A DNA stretch of 53,934 nt from Thermoproteota archaeon (lineage in GTDB: Archaea > Thermoproteota > Thermoprotei_A > Sulfolobales > Desulfurococcaceae). Below the pieces are notes generated by a model. It was not told the origin of the DNA. It was given only the letters and a program-made list of their open reading frames with translations, and searched no databases. This document shows, in pieces, positions 17,447 to 26,313 of this stretch. The DNA is taken from assembly GCA_030550615.1 (NCBI GenBank), contig JAUQPA010000005.1:1-53934 (forward strand). The letters are read 5' to 3'. The translations under genes were made by a program, and so were the position numbers. How positions within the stretch are numbered: the stretch's first letter is position 1; every line of letters starts with the position of its first letter.

Positions 17447-19108
17447 ATGGCGTTATACGGTATCCCGGTTTTAGTGTTAAAAGAAGGAACAAAAAGAACT
17501 GTTGGTAGAGATGCATTAAGGTCAAATATTGCAGCCGCTAAAGCACTCGCAGAGGTATTGAAAACAAGCCTTGGTCCACGTGGATTAGATAAAATGCTCG
17601 TAGATAGTTTCGGAGATGTAACAGTAACAAATGATGGTGCTACTATAGTAAAAGAAATGGAAGTTCAACATCCAGCTGCTAAATTACTAGTGGAAGTTGC
17701 AAAAGCGCAGGATGCCGAAGTAGGAGATGGCACCACTAGCGCTGTTGTATTAGCCGGTACTTTGTTATCTAAAGCAGAGGAATTACTAGATCAAGACATC
17801 CACCCCAGCATTATTATTGAAGGTTACACCAAGGCGCTCAAAGAAGCTATTAGAATTCTTCGCGAAATAGCAATACCCGTAGATATTAACGATAGAGAAT
17901 CTCTCAGAAAAGTAGTAAGGACATCTATTGCGAGCAAATACATTGGAGGAGACACCGTTGCCAATAAGTTAACAGAGATTTCCATAGATGCTGCTTTAGC
18001 GGTAGCTGAACCTAGACCCGATGGAACAAAGGACTTCAAAGTAGATGACGTCAAAATAGAGAAGAAGAAAGGAGGCAATGTCTTGGATACTCAGCTTGTT
18101 TACGGCATTGTGTTGGATAAGGAGGTTGTTCACCCAGGTATGCCTAGGAGAGTTGAAAAAGCAAAAATAGCTCTACTGGATGCACCTCTCGAAGTTGAAA
18201 AACCCGAAATAACAGCAAAGATAAACATTACAAGCCCCGAAATGATCAAGGCATTCCTAGATGAAGAAGCAAAAATGCTCAAAGAAATGGTTGATAAAAT
18301 AGCTGAGATCGGTGCAAACGTTGTTGTATGCCAGAAGGGTATAGATGAAGTTGCTCAACACTTCTTAGCTAAGAAGGGTATTCTAGCTGTTAGAAGAGTT
18401 AAGAGAAGCGACCTCGAGAAACTGGAGAGAGCAACTGGTGGTAAGATAGTAAGTAGCATTCGTGATCTGAAGCCCGAGGACCTCGGGTACGCTGAGCTAG
18501 TAGAGGAAAGGAAGATTGGTAATGATAAAATGGTTTTCATAGAAGGATGCAAGAACCCCAAAGCAGTTACGATATTAGTGCGTGGAGCAAGCGACATGGT
18601 GCTCGACGAAATTGAAAGAAGTCTAAAAGACGCTCTCAATGTTCTCAGAAATGTTATGAGAACATCCTATATTGTTCCAGGAGGCGGTGCACCCGAAATA
18701 GAAGTTGCAATGAAACTCAGAGAGTATGCTGCAAAAATAGGAGGTAAAGAACAACTAGCAATAGAAGCATTCGCGAGTGCATTAGAAGAAATACCAATGA
18801 TTCTCGCCTCATCATGCGGTAAAGACCCATTGGAGGTGCTAATGGAACTCAGAAAACTCCACGCAGAAGGCAAGAAGAACGCTGGCATCGACGTACTAAT
18901 AGGGGAAGTTGTCGAAGACATGACAACCAGAAACGTGATTGAACCACTATTAGTTAAAGAATCAATGATAAAGACCGCTGCGGAAGCAGCGTTGACCATA
19001 ATGAAAATAGATGACATTATTGCAGCAAGTCCAGCAAAGAAAGAGAAGGAAAAGGAAAAAGAAAAGGAGAAGAAAGAATCCGAGGAGGTCCCCAAACCGG
19101 AGTTCTAA
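17447..19108 (+). CDS. ths: Thermosome (group II chaperonin) subunit
   Basis: A subunit of the archaeal double-ring chaperonin that folds proteins in an ATP-driven, lid-closing cycle in the cytoplasm. Canonical segments include [16 protein letters not shown] (equatorial), [13 protein letters not shown], the ATP motif [12 protein letters not shown] near 90-101, the apical domain with [13 protein letters not shown], and [12 protein letters not shown] plus NAGIDVL in the second equatorial half. Length 553 is standard. The C-terminus ends in alternating Lys-Glu repeats instead of a Gly-Met tail. The subunit type (alpha, beta or gamma) is not assigned. Single-gene unit with its own promoter and terminator. 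Confidence 0.97.
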   Translation: MALYGIPVLVLKEGTKRTVGRDALRSNIAAAKALAEVLKTSLGPRGLDKMLVDSFGDVTVTNDGATIVKEMEVQHPAAKLLVEVAKAQDAEVGDGTTSAVVLAGTLLSKAEELLDQDIHPSIIIEGYTKALKEAIRILREIAIPVDINDRESLRKVVRTSIASKYIGGDTVANKLTEISIDAALAVAEPRPDGTKDFKVDDVKIEKKKGGNVLDTQLVYGIVLDKEVVHPGMPRRVEKAKIALLDAPLEVEKPEITAKINITSPEMIKAFLDEEAKMLKEMVDKIAEIGANVVVCQKGIDEVAQHFLAKKGILAVRRVKRSDLEKLERATGGKIVSSIRDLKPEDLGYAELVEERKIGNDKMVFIEGCKNPKAVTILVRGASDMVLDEIERSLKDALNVLRNVMRTSYIVPGGGAPEIEVAMKLREYAAKIGGKEQLAIEAFASALEEIPMILASSCGKDPLEVLMELRKLHAEGKKNAGIDVLIGEVVEDMTTRNVIEPLLVKESMIKTAAEAALTIMKIDDIIAASPAKKEKEKEKEKEKKESEEVPKPEF

Positions 19109-19141
19109 GAACCTAGGAGTTAATTGTTTTAATATAGAATC

Positions 19142-19160
19142 GTTTTTGATTTTTATTTTT
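19142..19160 (+). terminator. Oligo-T terminator after the thermosome gene
   Basis: Three runs of five T residues within 19 bases follow the thermosome stop by about 35 nt, ahead of the rpo6 promoter region. Stacked T runs without a strong hairpin are the usual intrinsic termination signal in archaea. Confidence 0.6.
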
Positions 19161-19212
19161 AAACTCTAATACTTTATACTCTTTTTGATTAATCTAACTA
19201 GGTGTTTACAGG

Positions 19213-19536
19213 TTGACGCATGCGTTACTTGACATTTACAGGAAGGTGATAAGTCAGAAATTAACGAGGTTTGAAATAGCTAGAATTATAGGAGTTAGAG
19301 CACTGCAATTATCTATGGGAGCACCTCCACTGATAGATCTATCTAATATTGAAATAAGAGATCCAGTGTACATTGCAACAATTGAGATTATTAACGGCAT
19401 TCTCCCAATGTCTATTTTGAGACCGGGAGAAAAAGGTGGATATGAACTTGTCCCAGTCAATAGACTACTTACACCAGAAGTTAGAGAATATCTTAACTCT
19501 ATTCTCGAAAGCTGGGATCTCAGTCGTAGAGTTTAG
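19213..19536 (+). CDS. rpo6: RNA polymerase subunit Rpo6 (RpoK/omega)
   Basis: The archaeal counterpart of bacterial omega and eukaryotic Rpb6, which stabilises RNA polymerase assembly. The signature KLTRFEIARIIGVRALQLSMGAPPLI lies at residues 16-41 and the conserved PLSILR-like segment reads GILPMSILRPGE. At 107 residues it is slightly longer than the minimum. TTG start with GGTG 8 nt upstream; a TATA-like CTTTATACTC at about 19172-19181 precedes it. Its 3' end overlaps the next gene by about 95 nt in another frame. Confidence 0.93.
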   Translation: MTHALLDIYRKVISQKLTRFEIARIIGVRALQLSMGAPPLIDLSNIEIRDPVYIATIEIINGILPMSILRPGEKGGYELVPVNRLLTPEVREYLNSILESWDLSRRV

Positions 19537-20587
19537 GGATTACGGGAACTTCATTGATTTAGTGCTCGATCATCCAATTGAAAACATTAAATTTAAAACA
19601 ATATATGCAGAACTCCTGAAGACGCATAGGATTCTAGCATTTCAGTTAAAAAGCATTACACCGGTTGTTAGGCTCGTTCCATATACTCCTAAAACCAGTT
19701 TCTTGCAAAAATACAAATTAATTCTTACTCTCTCAACCGTTCTAACAGTTTTCTTAACGGGTTTTGGTCTAGCGCAAGGATTATATGATGCTCTAGGTGA
19801 AATCGTAGGATTACAAAGGCTGATAATAGATGCAGTAATGTATACTGTTGTATTCCTTGTAATCCTAGTATCACACGAATTTGGACATTTAATTACAAGC
19901 AGGAAAAGTCATATAGAAGCAGAGGGCCCAATACTGATACCAGCACCACCTATACAACTAGGTTTCATTGGGACACTTGGAGCAGTAATCTTTACCAAGT
20001 CGCCTCCATCTACAAGGAGAGATTTAGCAAAACTAGGATTGTCGGGTCCCCTCAGCGGATTCATTGCCGCAACTCTAATGGGTATAGTTGGATTGTACCT
20101 GTCTCCAGTTGTACCAGCAAATATAGCAGAAACTTTAGTACAGTCTGGTAAAGCAGAGATGATGTCCTTTAGTAGTCTAATGTTTAATTTTCTGTTACTG
20201 CTGAGACCTACTCCCGACGTGTTGTTCATACACCCTGTTCTCTTCGCATCATACATCATGTACATGGTTACATTTCTGAATTTACTGCCAATAGGGCAAC
20301 TTGATGGAGGACATGTTGTGAGAAGTGTAACTAGTGATCAGTCCTATAAGTACATTAGTACAATAACACCATTTGCATTAATTATGATCGGCGTTGTTTT
20401 AAGCATTATAATGAATACCGGGGCATTGTACATAAGCCTCGGATTACTTGCATTACTGCTATATGCTCTGATCGGTAGGCATGGACATCCCGGAGTAGCT
20501 AATCAATATGATGAATCTAAGTGCATCAGTTGCTTTATTATCTACATTGCATTATTCTTATTAACCATACCTGTTCCAATGATATAA
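19442..20587 (+). CDS. Site-2-protease-like membrane metallopeptidase (M50)
   Basis: An integral-membrane zinc protease that cleaves transmembrane substrates. After a soluble N-terminal region (about 95 residues) and a first membrane helix comes the zinc motif HEFGH within VSHEFGHLITSR (near 150). The second zinc/catalytic motif LLPIGQLDGGHVV lies near 290, and at least five further hydrophobic helices flank them. The ORF begins inside rpo6; GTG 19436, ATG 19442 and TTG 19448 are all possible, and I use ATG. The long overlap is odd: the N-terminal frame overlaps conserved rpo6 codons, so the true start may be non-standard and further downstream. Confidence 0.85.
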   Translation: MNLSQSIDYLHQKLENILTLFSKAGISVVEFRDYGNFIDLVLDHPIENIKFKTIYAELLKTHRILAFQLKSITPVVRLVPYTPKTSFLQKYKLILTLSTVLTVFLTGFGLAQGLYDALGEIVGLQRLIIDAVMYTVVFLVILVSHEFGHLITSRKSHIEAEGPILIPAPPIQLGFIGTLGAVIFTKSPPSTRRDLAKLGLSGPLSGFIAATLMGIVGLYLSPVVPANIAETLVQSGKAEMMSFSSLMFNFLLLLRPTPDVLFIHPVLFASYIMYMVTFLNLLPIGQLDGGHVVRSVTSDQSYKYISTITPFALIMIGVVLSIIMNTGALYISLGLLALLLYALIGRHGHPGVANQYDESKCISCFIIYIALFLLTIPVPMI

Positions 20588-20616
20588 AACGACGTCGTTG
20601 ATAACTACCTAGTCGA

Positions 20617-22704
20617 ATGGTGCTCAGCATTTTGAGTGGAAAACTACCATTTTCTAAAAATACACCTATTACGAGGAACATCAGCATATGGAACTTGAGA
20701 GGACAAATACTTGTAATAGCGGAAAAACCAAAAGCAGCGAGGAAAATCGCGCAGGCTCTTTCAAACAACTACATCGTGAAGAAATACCATGGAATCTCGT
20801 ATTATGAAATAAATTCGAATGACTCCACGATCATTATAGCTAGCGCGGTTGGGCATCTCTACGAATTGCACACGGAGATACAAGGGTACCCGGTATTTGA
20901 TTACGAATGGATTCCCGCTTATATGGTGGATGATAGAAGAAAGTATGTTAAATCCTACCTTGATCTACTAGACATGCTGTTTAAGAAATGTAGCTACTAC
21001 GTCAATGCATGTGATTACGATATTGAAGGCAGCGTCATAGGATATCTACTTATAAAATTCCACGGAGATCCAGCACGTGCTTTCAGAGCAAAGTTCTCTA
21101 GTCTTACTGTGCCAGAGATAAGGGAATCGTTTAATAAACTTACATCACTTGATCATAACATGATCGAGGCGGGACTATGTAGACATGAACTTGACTGGAT
21201 ATGGGGTATTAATATAAGTAGAGCACTAATGCAAGCAGTTTACACTAGCACTAAGAAGAAGATAGTTTTAAGTGCTGGAAGAGTTCAAACACCAACGTTG
21301 AAATACATAGTTGACTATGAGATTCAACGAAATCTATTCATACCTGTACCCCAGTTCTCAGTAAGTGTGGTTTTGAAAAAAGATTCTACATTAATAACAG
21401 CTGATTACGTAAACAATCCTCTTAGGAAAGCCGAAGAAGTTAAATATATCAAAAACTATCTTGAGAAAAGCAAATACCTAGTTGTTAAATCCTATGTCAC
21501 AAATAAGCAAAAATACAGTCCTCCTCCACCATTTAATCTCAGTGATCTCCAGGAAGAAGCCGCCAAGATATATGGCTTCAGCCCCATGAAAACACAGGAA
21601 ATAGCTGAACAGCTCTATTTAGATGCGTTGATAAGTTATCCTAGAACTAATAGTCAAAAACTTCCACCAACACTTAACTATAAAGAAATAATTTACAAAA
21701 TAGCCGAGATCCCTGGGTATCGTGGATTAGTTTCAAAACTACTCAGCGAAACAAAAGGTTTATTGAAACCCGTGGAGGGTGAAAAAGAAGATCCAGCGCA
21801 TCCAGCAATTTACCCCACAGGAGTTAAGCCACAGAAGCTAACACGTGAGCAACTAGCTATTTATGATTTAATTGTCAGAAGATTTCTTGCAGCATTCGCA
21901 CCTCATGCAACACTAGTCTTCATTAAAGCTGAGTTCACCAGTCTAGACCACGAGTATATATTCGAAACCACGGGGTTAAATATTGAAAACCCGGGTTGGA
22001 TGACATATTATCATTTCCACACACCTTCATCCAAGCTTCTTCCCCCAATGCGTACAGGTGAGAAACTCGAAATCGCTAAAGTCAGAGTGAAAGAATCATA
22101 TACAAAGCCCCCGCCCAGATTAAGGAAAATCGATGTATTGAGATGGATGGAAAAAGTCGGCATAGGTACAGAGTCGACAAGAGCTATAATAATTGAAAAG
22201 CTATTCGATAGAGGGTACCTAAAAAACACCAGAGCTGGCATCGAATTATCGGATCTAGGCATTGGGGTTATTGAAGTAGTAGAAACTTTTTTCCCAGACA
22301 TTGTTAGCGTTGACCTAACCAGAAAATTTGAATTACTCATGGAAGATATAATGAAAAACTCCAGGAGCCGAGATCAGGTTTTAAATGAAGCTAAAAAACT
22401 CATCAACGAGCTACTATTAAGATTCAATGAACGTATCAGTGATGTTGGATTTCATTTAGCTAAGAAGCTCTCATTAACAAACGAGTACGATAAATGCATC
22501 ATACCGGGGTGCAGAGGTGATTCTTTCAAAGAGGGGCTTTGTAGAATACATTATTCAGCATATGAAAACGTATTGAAAACGTATGAAGAGTGGAAAACTA
22601 GGAAAAATCTGTCTTTTAACGATTATTTAGTAAAAATAGCTAAGCTGAAGTCAACTGGGAGCCTCGTAAAGGATGTAGTAAAGCACTTTCTTACAAGCCG
22701 GTGA
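20617..22704 (+). CDS. topA: DNA topoisomerase I (type IA)
   Basis: Relaxes negatively supercoiled DNA by single-strand cleavage through a 5'-phosphotyrosine. The Toprim domain is ILVIAEKPKAARKIAQAL (31-48) and DYDIEGSVIGYLL with its acidic metal-binding pair (near 139). The catalytic tyrosine is in LISYPRTNSQKLP (near 345), and the GIGTESTRA block is near 515. A short C-terminal Cys cluster (CIIPGC ... GLCRIHY) is the remnant of a zinc domain. The N-terminal 28 residues before Toprim are atypical. The first ATG lacks a good Shine-Dalgarno, so a TTG near 20692 is possible. No helicase domain, so it is not reverse gyrase. Confidence 0.93.
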   Translation: MVLSILSGKLPFSKNTPITRNISIWNLRGQILVIAEKPKAARKIAQALSNNYIVKKYHGISYYEINSNDSTIIIASAVGHLYELHTEIQGYPVFDYEWIPAYMVDDRRKYVKSYLDLLDMLFKKCSYYVNACDYDIEGSVIGYLLIKFHGDPARAFRAKFSSLTVPEIRESFNKLTSLDHNMIEAGLCRHELDWIWGINISRALMQAVYTSTKKKIVLSAGRVQTPTLKYIVDYEIQRNLFIPVPQFSVSVVLKKDSTLITADYVNNPLRKAEEVKYIKNYLEKSKYLVVKSYVTNKQKYSPPPPFNLSDLQEEAAKIYGFSPMKTQEIAEQLYLDALISYPRTNSQKLPPTLNYKEIIYKIAEIPGYRGLVSKLLSETKGLLKPVEGEKEDPAHPAIYPTGVKPQKLTREQLAIYDLIVRRFLAAFAPHATLVFIKAEFTSLDHEYIFETTGLNIENPGWMTYYHFHTPSSKLLPPMRTGEKLEIAKVRVKESYTKPPPRLRKIDVLRWMEKVGIGTESTRAIIIEKLFDRGYLKNTRAGIELSDLGIGVIEVVETFFPDIVSVDLTRKFELLMEDIMKNSRSRDQVLNEAKKLINELLLRFNERISDVGFHLAKKLSLTNEYDKCIIPGCRGDSFKEGLCRIHYSAYENVLKTYEEWKTRKNLSFNDYLVKIAKLKSTGSLVKDVVKHFLTSR

Positions 22705-22710
22705 GCAATA

Positions 22711-23169
22711 TTAGCTTTCATTTCTAATCATTAAGGCTAAATTACCTAGATATGGAATTTTGAAAATAACACCATTGAGCTCAACTACTTTCCCTACAAT
22801 TCTTTCGTAAGGAATTCCTTTTCCGTTCACAAAGTACAAAAAGTCTGGAGCAGGGTTATTATCTCCTTTGGTAACATAGTAGTACTTGTTATTCTCTACT
22901 ACAATGCCGATTACTCTGTGTATAATCAACGTTCCCATGGGAGTTTTATATACAACAACATCCCCGATATTTATTTCGCTAGGTTTAACTCTGGTTATAA
23001 ATACAATGTCTCCTTCCCTCAGTAAAGGCAACATACTTTTTCCTTTCACAACAGCTACTATGGGCTCGTTTACTAAACCTGAGTATATAAAGATAAAAAC
23101 CGTTGCTGCTAGTACCGCGATCAATAAGTAAGAAAGGATCTTTTCGCGAGATAACGCATTGAGAACCAT
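22711..23169 (-). CDS. Signal peptidase I, archaeal type (S26B)
   Basis: Removes signal peptides from secreted proteins at the outer face of the cytoplasmic membrane. The N-terminal membrane anchor covers residues 12-32 (YLLIAVLAATVFIFIYSGL). The catalytic serine lies in KGKSMLPLLREGD (near 45). The archaeal/ER-type catalytic histidine, replacing the bacterial lysine, is in LIIHRVIG (near 84), and TKGDNNPAPD (near 99) completes the site. At 152 residues it is the usual compact archaeal size. It converges with topA, 6 nt between stops. Confidence 0.92.
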   Translation of the reverse strand: MVLNALSREKILSYLLIAVLAATVFIFIYSGLVNEPIVAVVKGKSMLPLLREGDIVFITRVKPSEINIGDVVVYKTPMGTLIIHRVIGIVVENNKYYYVTKGDNNPAPDFLYFVNGKGIPYERIVGKVVELNGVIFKIPYLGNLALMIRNES

Positions 23170-23190
23170 ATTCCCTTAAACCCTTAAGAT

Positions 23191-23475
23191 CTACTCCTCT
23201 TTTAAGATTTCATCTAAGTCAAGCACAATTTCTTTGGGTGGTCTTTCATCTAAAATTTCTTGTTTCCCCTCTATTTCTACTCCTCCACCTACTTTAATCT
23301 TGCTCACTGTTCCTTTCCAACTGTATCCGCAATTCCTACACTTAAACACTCCCATCACTGTTACCGTTATACGTCCTGCTTTGTCAGGCAATGGTGAAAC
23401 AAGATTCCAGGTCCTTGAAACCTCGATGTCTAAAGATCCGCACTTCGGACACTTCTTTGCGTTTTTTGAGGTCAT
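23191..23475 (-). CDS. Zinc-ribbon protein
   Basis: A 94-residue protein with one zinc ribbon: CPKCGS near residue 9 and CRNCGYSW near 46, separated by a strand-rich segment containing ITVTVMGVFK. A lysine/valine strand and an acidic tail follow. The arrangement resembles small archaeal nucleic-acid-binding or transcription-associated ribbons, but no specific family is recognised. Start is firm: GGTG 6 nt before the ATG. It directly follows the membrane-protein gene at 23476, with abutting coordinates and probably one transcript. Confidence 0.75.
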   Translation of the reverse strand: MTSKNAKKCPKCGSLDIEVSRTWNLVSPLPDKAGRITVTVMGVFKCRNCGYSWKGTVSKIKVGGGVEIEGKQEILDERPPKEIVLDLDEILKEE

Positions 23476-23796
23476 TTAACTCACCATCAATAATTCGTAT
23501 ACAATACACATTATTAAAGGAAATGGTATAAAAAGAGCTATTGTTCTGTGTCGTTCACCTGATCTACGGAATAACGATAGAAGTATAAGACATGAAATTA
23601 ATCCAAAAATGTGAATTATTCTATTTGTGCTAGTATAAGCAAAAAATAGTACTGGTAGCGCATACAGTGACGTTGGAAAAACAACGTATATGAATTTGTT
23701 TTTTATTTTCTCATACATGACAAGAGTCGCTGATCCCCATAAGATATAAGACGCTAATATATTAAGTATAAACAAATAATCGTACATAGCGTACAC
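23476..23796 (-). CDS. Small integral membrane protein, unknown
   Basis: A 106-residue protein with about four hydrophobic segments (residues 5-24, 35-52, 60-76, 86-104) joined by short basic loops (KIKNK, RRSGERHR). No family recognised. GGTG lies 6 nt before the ATG. It is divergent from enolase, with only 14 nt between the two start codons, so their transcription and translation signals overlap. The zinc-ribbon gene follows immediately. Confidence 0.7.
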   Translation of the reverse strand: MYAMYDYLFILNILASYILWGSATLVMYEKIKNKFIYVVFPTSLYALPVLFFAYTSTNRIIHIFGLISCLILLSLFRRSGERHRTIALFIPFPLIMCIVYELLMVS

Positions 23797-23810
23797 CGAT
23801 GTGATGAGCT

Positions 23811-25127
23811 ATGTCATTAATCGATATATATTGGGAATCTTTAATAATAAGAGACGTAAAAGGAAGAATGATCCTAGATAGTAGAGGTAATCCAACCGTT
23901 CAAGTTAAAGTGATCACAGAAGGATACGGCGTGGGCGTAGCCAATGCCCCTAGTGGCGCATCCACTGGAACACACGAAGCAGTCGAATTAAGGGATTCCA
24001 GTAGAGAATTTTTTGGTAAAGGTGTTAAAAAAGCCGTTGAGAACGTGAACAAGATTATTGCACCTGCACTAGTGGGCATGAACGCCGCGAAGCAACGGGA
24101 GATCGATAATAAGATGATTGAAATAGATGGCACCGAGAACAAAAGTAGACTTGGAGGAAATGCCATAGTAGCAACTAGTTTAGCTGTAGCAAAAGCAGCT
24201 GCATCAACCCTTGGATTACCGCTCTATATGTATCTGGGCGGTAAAGCCGCGGATACTCTTCCAGTACCCTTGTTGAACATAATAAACGGCGGAGTTCATG
24301 CTGGAAACAAACTGGACTTCCAGGAATTCATGATCGTGCCTGCTGGATTCAATAGTTTCCAGGAAGCGATCAGAGCTTCTGTTGAGGTATACCATTCGTT
24401 GAAGTCCATATTAAAAGAAAAATATGGTCCATCAGCAATTAACGTTGGAGATGAAGGTGGATATGCCCCACCACTTGAAAAAACTAGAGATGCTCTGGAT
24501 CTACTTGTCAAAGCCGTAGAGAAAGCTGAATATGAACCAGGCAAACATATCGCATTAGCGTTGGATGTTGCAAGCTCTAGGCTTTACCGAGATGATAAAA
24601 AAACATATGTCTTAAACGGAGAAAACAAGGAGTTCACCAGAGACGAGTTCATAGCTTTCTACGAGGAGCTCGTAAAAGACTACCCCATAGTAAGCATAGA
24701 GGACCCCTTACATGAGGACGATTTCGAGGGCTATGTTATCATAACGAAAGAGCTTGGATCAAGAGTATTAATAGTAGGTGATGACTTATTCACCACTAAT
24801 TATAAGAGATTAGAGAAAGGAATAGAGCTTAGAGCTGCTAACGCTATACTAATAAAAGTCAACCAAATAGGAACATTGACTGAAACCATTGATGTTGTTA
24901 AATTAGCTCATGAAAACAACTACAGAACAATAATAAGTCATAGAAGTGGCGAAACAGAGGATACATCAATAGCTGACATAGCAGTAGGTTTAAACGCTAA
25001 ATTAATTAAAACAGGTGCTCCAGCTAGAAGCGAGAGAACGGCAAAATACAATAGGTTGCTTGAAATATATGAAGAACTCGAATATCCAAGGTACCCTGGT
25101 TTTTCTGTGTTCCCCCGTAAACCTTAA
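23811..25127 (+). CDS. eno: Enolase
   Basis: Interconverts 2-phosphoglycerate and phosphoenolpyruvate in glycolysis and gluconeogenesis; cytoplasmic, Mg-dependent. The 438-residue sequence has all family landmarks: LDSRGNPTVQV near 22, the loop SGASTGTHEA, NIINGGVHAGNKLDFQEF (near 158), metal ligands in ALDVASS, SIEDPLHEDD and VGDDLFTTN, the catalytic KVNQIGTLTE, and ISHRSGETEDTSIADIAVGL near the end. ATG start with GTGATGAG just upstream. A T6 run at 25131-25136 follows the stop and should terminate it. Confidence 0.98.
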   Translation: MSLIDIYWESLIIRDVKGRMILDSRGNPTVQVKVITEGYGVGVANAPSGASTGTHEAVELRDSSREFFGKGVKKAVENVNKIIAPALVGMNAAKQREIDNKMIEIDGTENKSRLGGNAIVATSLAVAKAAASTLGLPLYMYLGGKAADTLPVPLLNIINGGVHAGNKLDFQEFMIVPAGFNSFQEAIRASVEVYHSLKSILKEKYGPSAINVGDEGGYAPPLEKTRDALDLLVKAVEKAEYEPGKHIALALDVASSRLYRDDKKTYVLNGENKEFTRDEFIAFYEELVKDYPIVSIEDPLHEDDFEGYVIITKELGSRVLIVGDDLFTTNYKRLEKGIELRAANAILIKVNQIGTLTETIDVVKLAHENNYRTIISHRSGETEDTSIADIAVGLNAKLIKTGAPARSERTAKYNRLLEIYEELEYPRYPGFSVFPRKP

Positions 25128-25128
25128 G

Positions 25129-25150
25129 TATTTTTTCACATTGCTTTCTT
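25129..25150 (+). terminator. Oligo-T terminator after enolase
   Basis: A TATTTTTTC run begins 4 nt after the enolase stop codon, with further T-rich sequence to 25150. No hairpin is needed or seen, as is usual for archaeal intrinsic termination. Confidence 0.5.
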
Positions 25151-25159
25151 AACGTATTT

Positions 25160-25414
25160 CTAAGGCATAAATATTCCAATGATCATCAATGCTAATGCTA
25201 ATGCTAGTATAAATTTCACGAACTGGCTAATAGTCATGTTTGGTATGGCTTTTAGTACCACTACCAAGAACTTTATGAAGATCACTGTAACCAGTATTAA
25301 TAGCAAAGTGAAGCCTACGACAAATAACCAGAAACCTATGCCGCTGAAACCAGATAGTAGCTCGATAAATTTACCCATGAATTCCCCAACTTTACTGATG
25401 GTTGATGCAGCCAT
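25160..25414 (-). CDS. Small two-helix membrane protein, unknown
   Basis: An 84-residue protein with an amphipathic N-terminus (MAASTISKVGEFMGKFIELLSG), a long hydrophobic helix (about 25-55, FWLFVVGFTLLLILVTVIF), a short loop KAIPNMTISQ, and a second membrane helix to the end. No family recognised. A single-gene unit converging with enolase. Amphipathic start and absence of cysteines or charged motifs give no hint of function. Confidence 0.6.
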   Translation of the reverse strand: MAASTISKVGEFMGKFIELLSGFSGIGFWLFVVGFTLLLILVTVIFIKFLVVVLKAIPNMTISQFVKFILALALALMIIGIFMP

Positions 25415-25481
25415 GTTTAATCCCTTAGTTGTCTTCTTTTTGAATTAGGTTTTAAAGGATAGGAGATATTGTATTCTTAAA

Positions 25482-25553
25482 TAGAGAATGATGATGGTTA
25501 AAAGCGTGTAGCCCATTAAAAGGGCTATGACAGGCGCCAGGCTACTGATTCCT
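25482..25553 (+). ncRNA. C/D-box guide sRNA candidate with internal hairpin
   Basis: Box C ATGATGA is at 25488-25494 and box D CTGA at 25545-25548, preceded by a 12-nt guide-length stretch. A TATA-like TTTTAAAG at about 25451-25458 would start transcription near 25482. No canonical D' CTGA follows the first guide; instead TAGCCC/GGGCTA (25509-25514 with 25522-25527) forms a perfect 6-bp hairpin where the D'/C' element should be, followed by a C'-like CTATGAC. Either an atypical single-guide sRNA or another small structured RNA. Confidence 0.45.
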
Positions 25554-25599
25554 ACGATTTTTAAACATTTCTAGAATAATACTTCAACTGGTGAAAACA

Positions 25600-26289
25600 A
25601 TGTGTACAAGCATAGAAACCATTGGTGAATGCCTCGGTAAACCAGTATTTGATCCTTATGGCAGAAAACTAGGCCATATCGTTAGTTTCTACAGCGATGT
25701 AGATGGTAGGATCAGAGCAATTGAAATAAACATAGGTGATCATGAATATAAGGAGATCCCCATAGAGAGAATAAAATTAGCAACTGAGGGAGTAGTTTTA
25801 ATCCCAGAATATGAATACGATGCGTTGATTGTTGAAAACAGGTTAAAGTTAATTAAAGCACGATTAGCGTCAATCGAAGAACTATACTCGAGAAAAGAAA
25901 TAGCTACACACGTTTACGAGAACCTTAAAAAGAAACTCGAAGAAGAGTTAACTGTAATTAAATCCAGGTCGAAGGAAGTGAAAGAAAACCTTAGAAAAAG
26001 ACTCCACGAAGTCGAAGAACAAATCGCGGAGGTGGAAAAAGCAATAGGCGCATTAAAAACAAGTTACCTAGCTGGAGAAATACAGGAGAAACCGTACCTT
26101 ACCGCCCTTGATATTATGAAGAAAAGCCTCGAGATATTTTTAAAAGAGAAGGATGATATTAAGAAACATGTTGATAAAATAGAATCTCTAGAAGCCTTAC
26201 CTCTAGCGCCTGCGATATCTCTTCAACAATCAAAGAGTTCAGCGCAGAGTACACCAAGTCAGCCCATGAACGTTGTAGTTGTAGGATAA
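25600..26289 (+). CDS. CdvA-like PRC-barrel/coiled-coil protein
   Basis: Architecture matches crenarchaeal CdvA, the membrane-binding protein that recruits ESCRT-III (CdvB) for cell division. An N-terminal PRC-type beta barrel (residues 5-75: CLGKPVFDPYGRKLGHIVSF ... IRAIEINIG) is followed by a long coiled coil (80-200), a Ser/Gln/Pro linker and a terminal hydrophobic strand MNVVVVG. In CdvA the C-terminal segment is what docks on the CdvB winged helix. Start ATG 25600 has GGTG 6 nt upstream, so GTG 25591 is less likely. No cdvB or cdvC adjoins it; a CdvA paralogue with another role is possible. Confidence 0.65.
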   Translation: MCTSIETIGECLGKPVFDPYGRKLGHIVSFYSDVDGRIRAIEINIGDHEYKEIPIERIKLATEGVVLIPEYEYDALIVENRLKLIKARLASIEELYSRKEIATHVYENLKKKLEEELTVIKSRSKEVKENLRKRLHEVEEQIAEVEKAIGALKTSYLAGEIQEKPYLTALDIMKKSLEIFLKEKDDIKKHVDKIESLEALPLAPAISLQQSKSSAQSTPSQPMNVVVVG

Positions 26290-26313
26290 GGAAGATAAAA
26301 ACAGTTTTTAGAT

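Noticed and set aside
18667-19095. 142-codon minus-strand frame opposite the thermosome gene
   Set aside because: Its Ser/Phe repeats are the reverse complement of the Lys-Glu tail and other thermosome codons; low-complexity shadow.
20617-22704. Reverse gyrase as an identity for the type IA topoisomerase
   Set aside because: The protein has no N-terminal helicase-like domain and is about 695 residues, so it is an ordinary topoisomerase IA.
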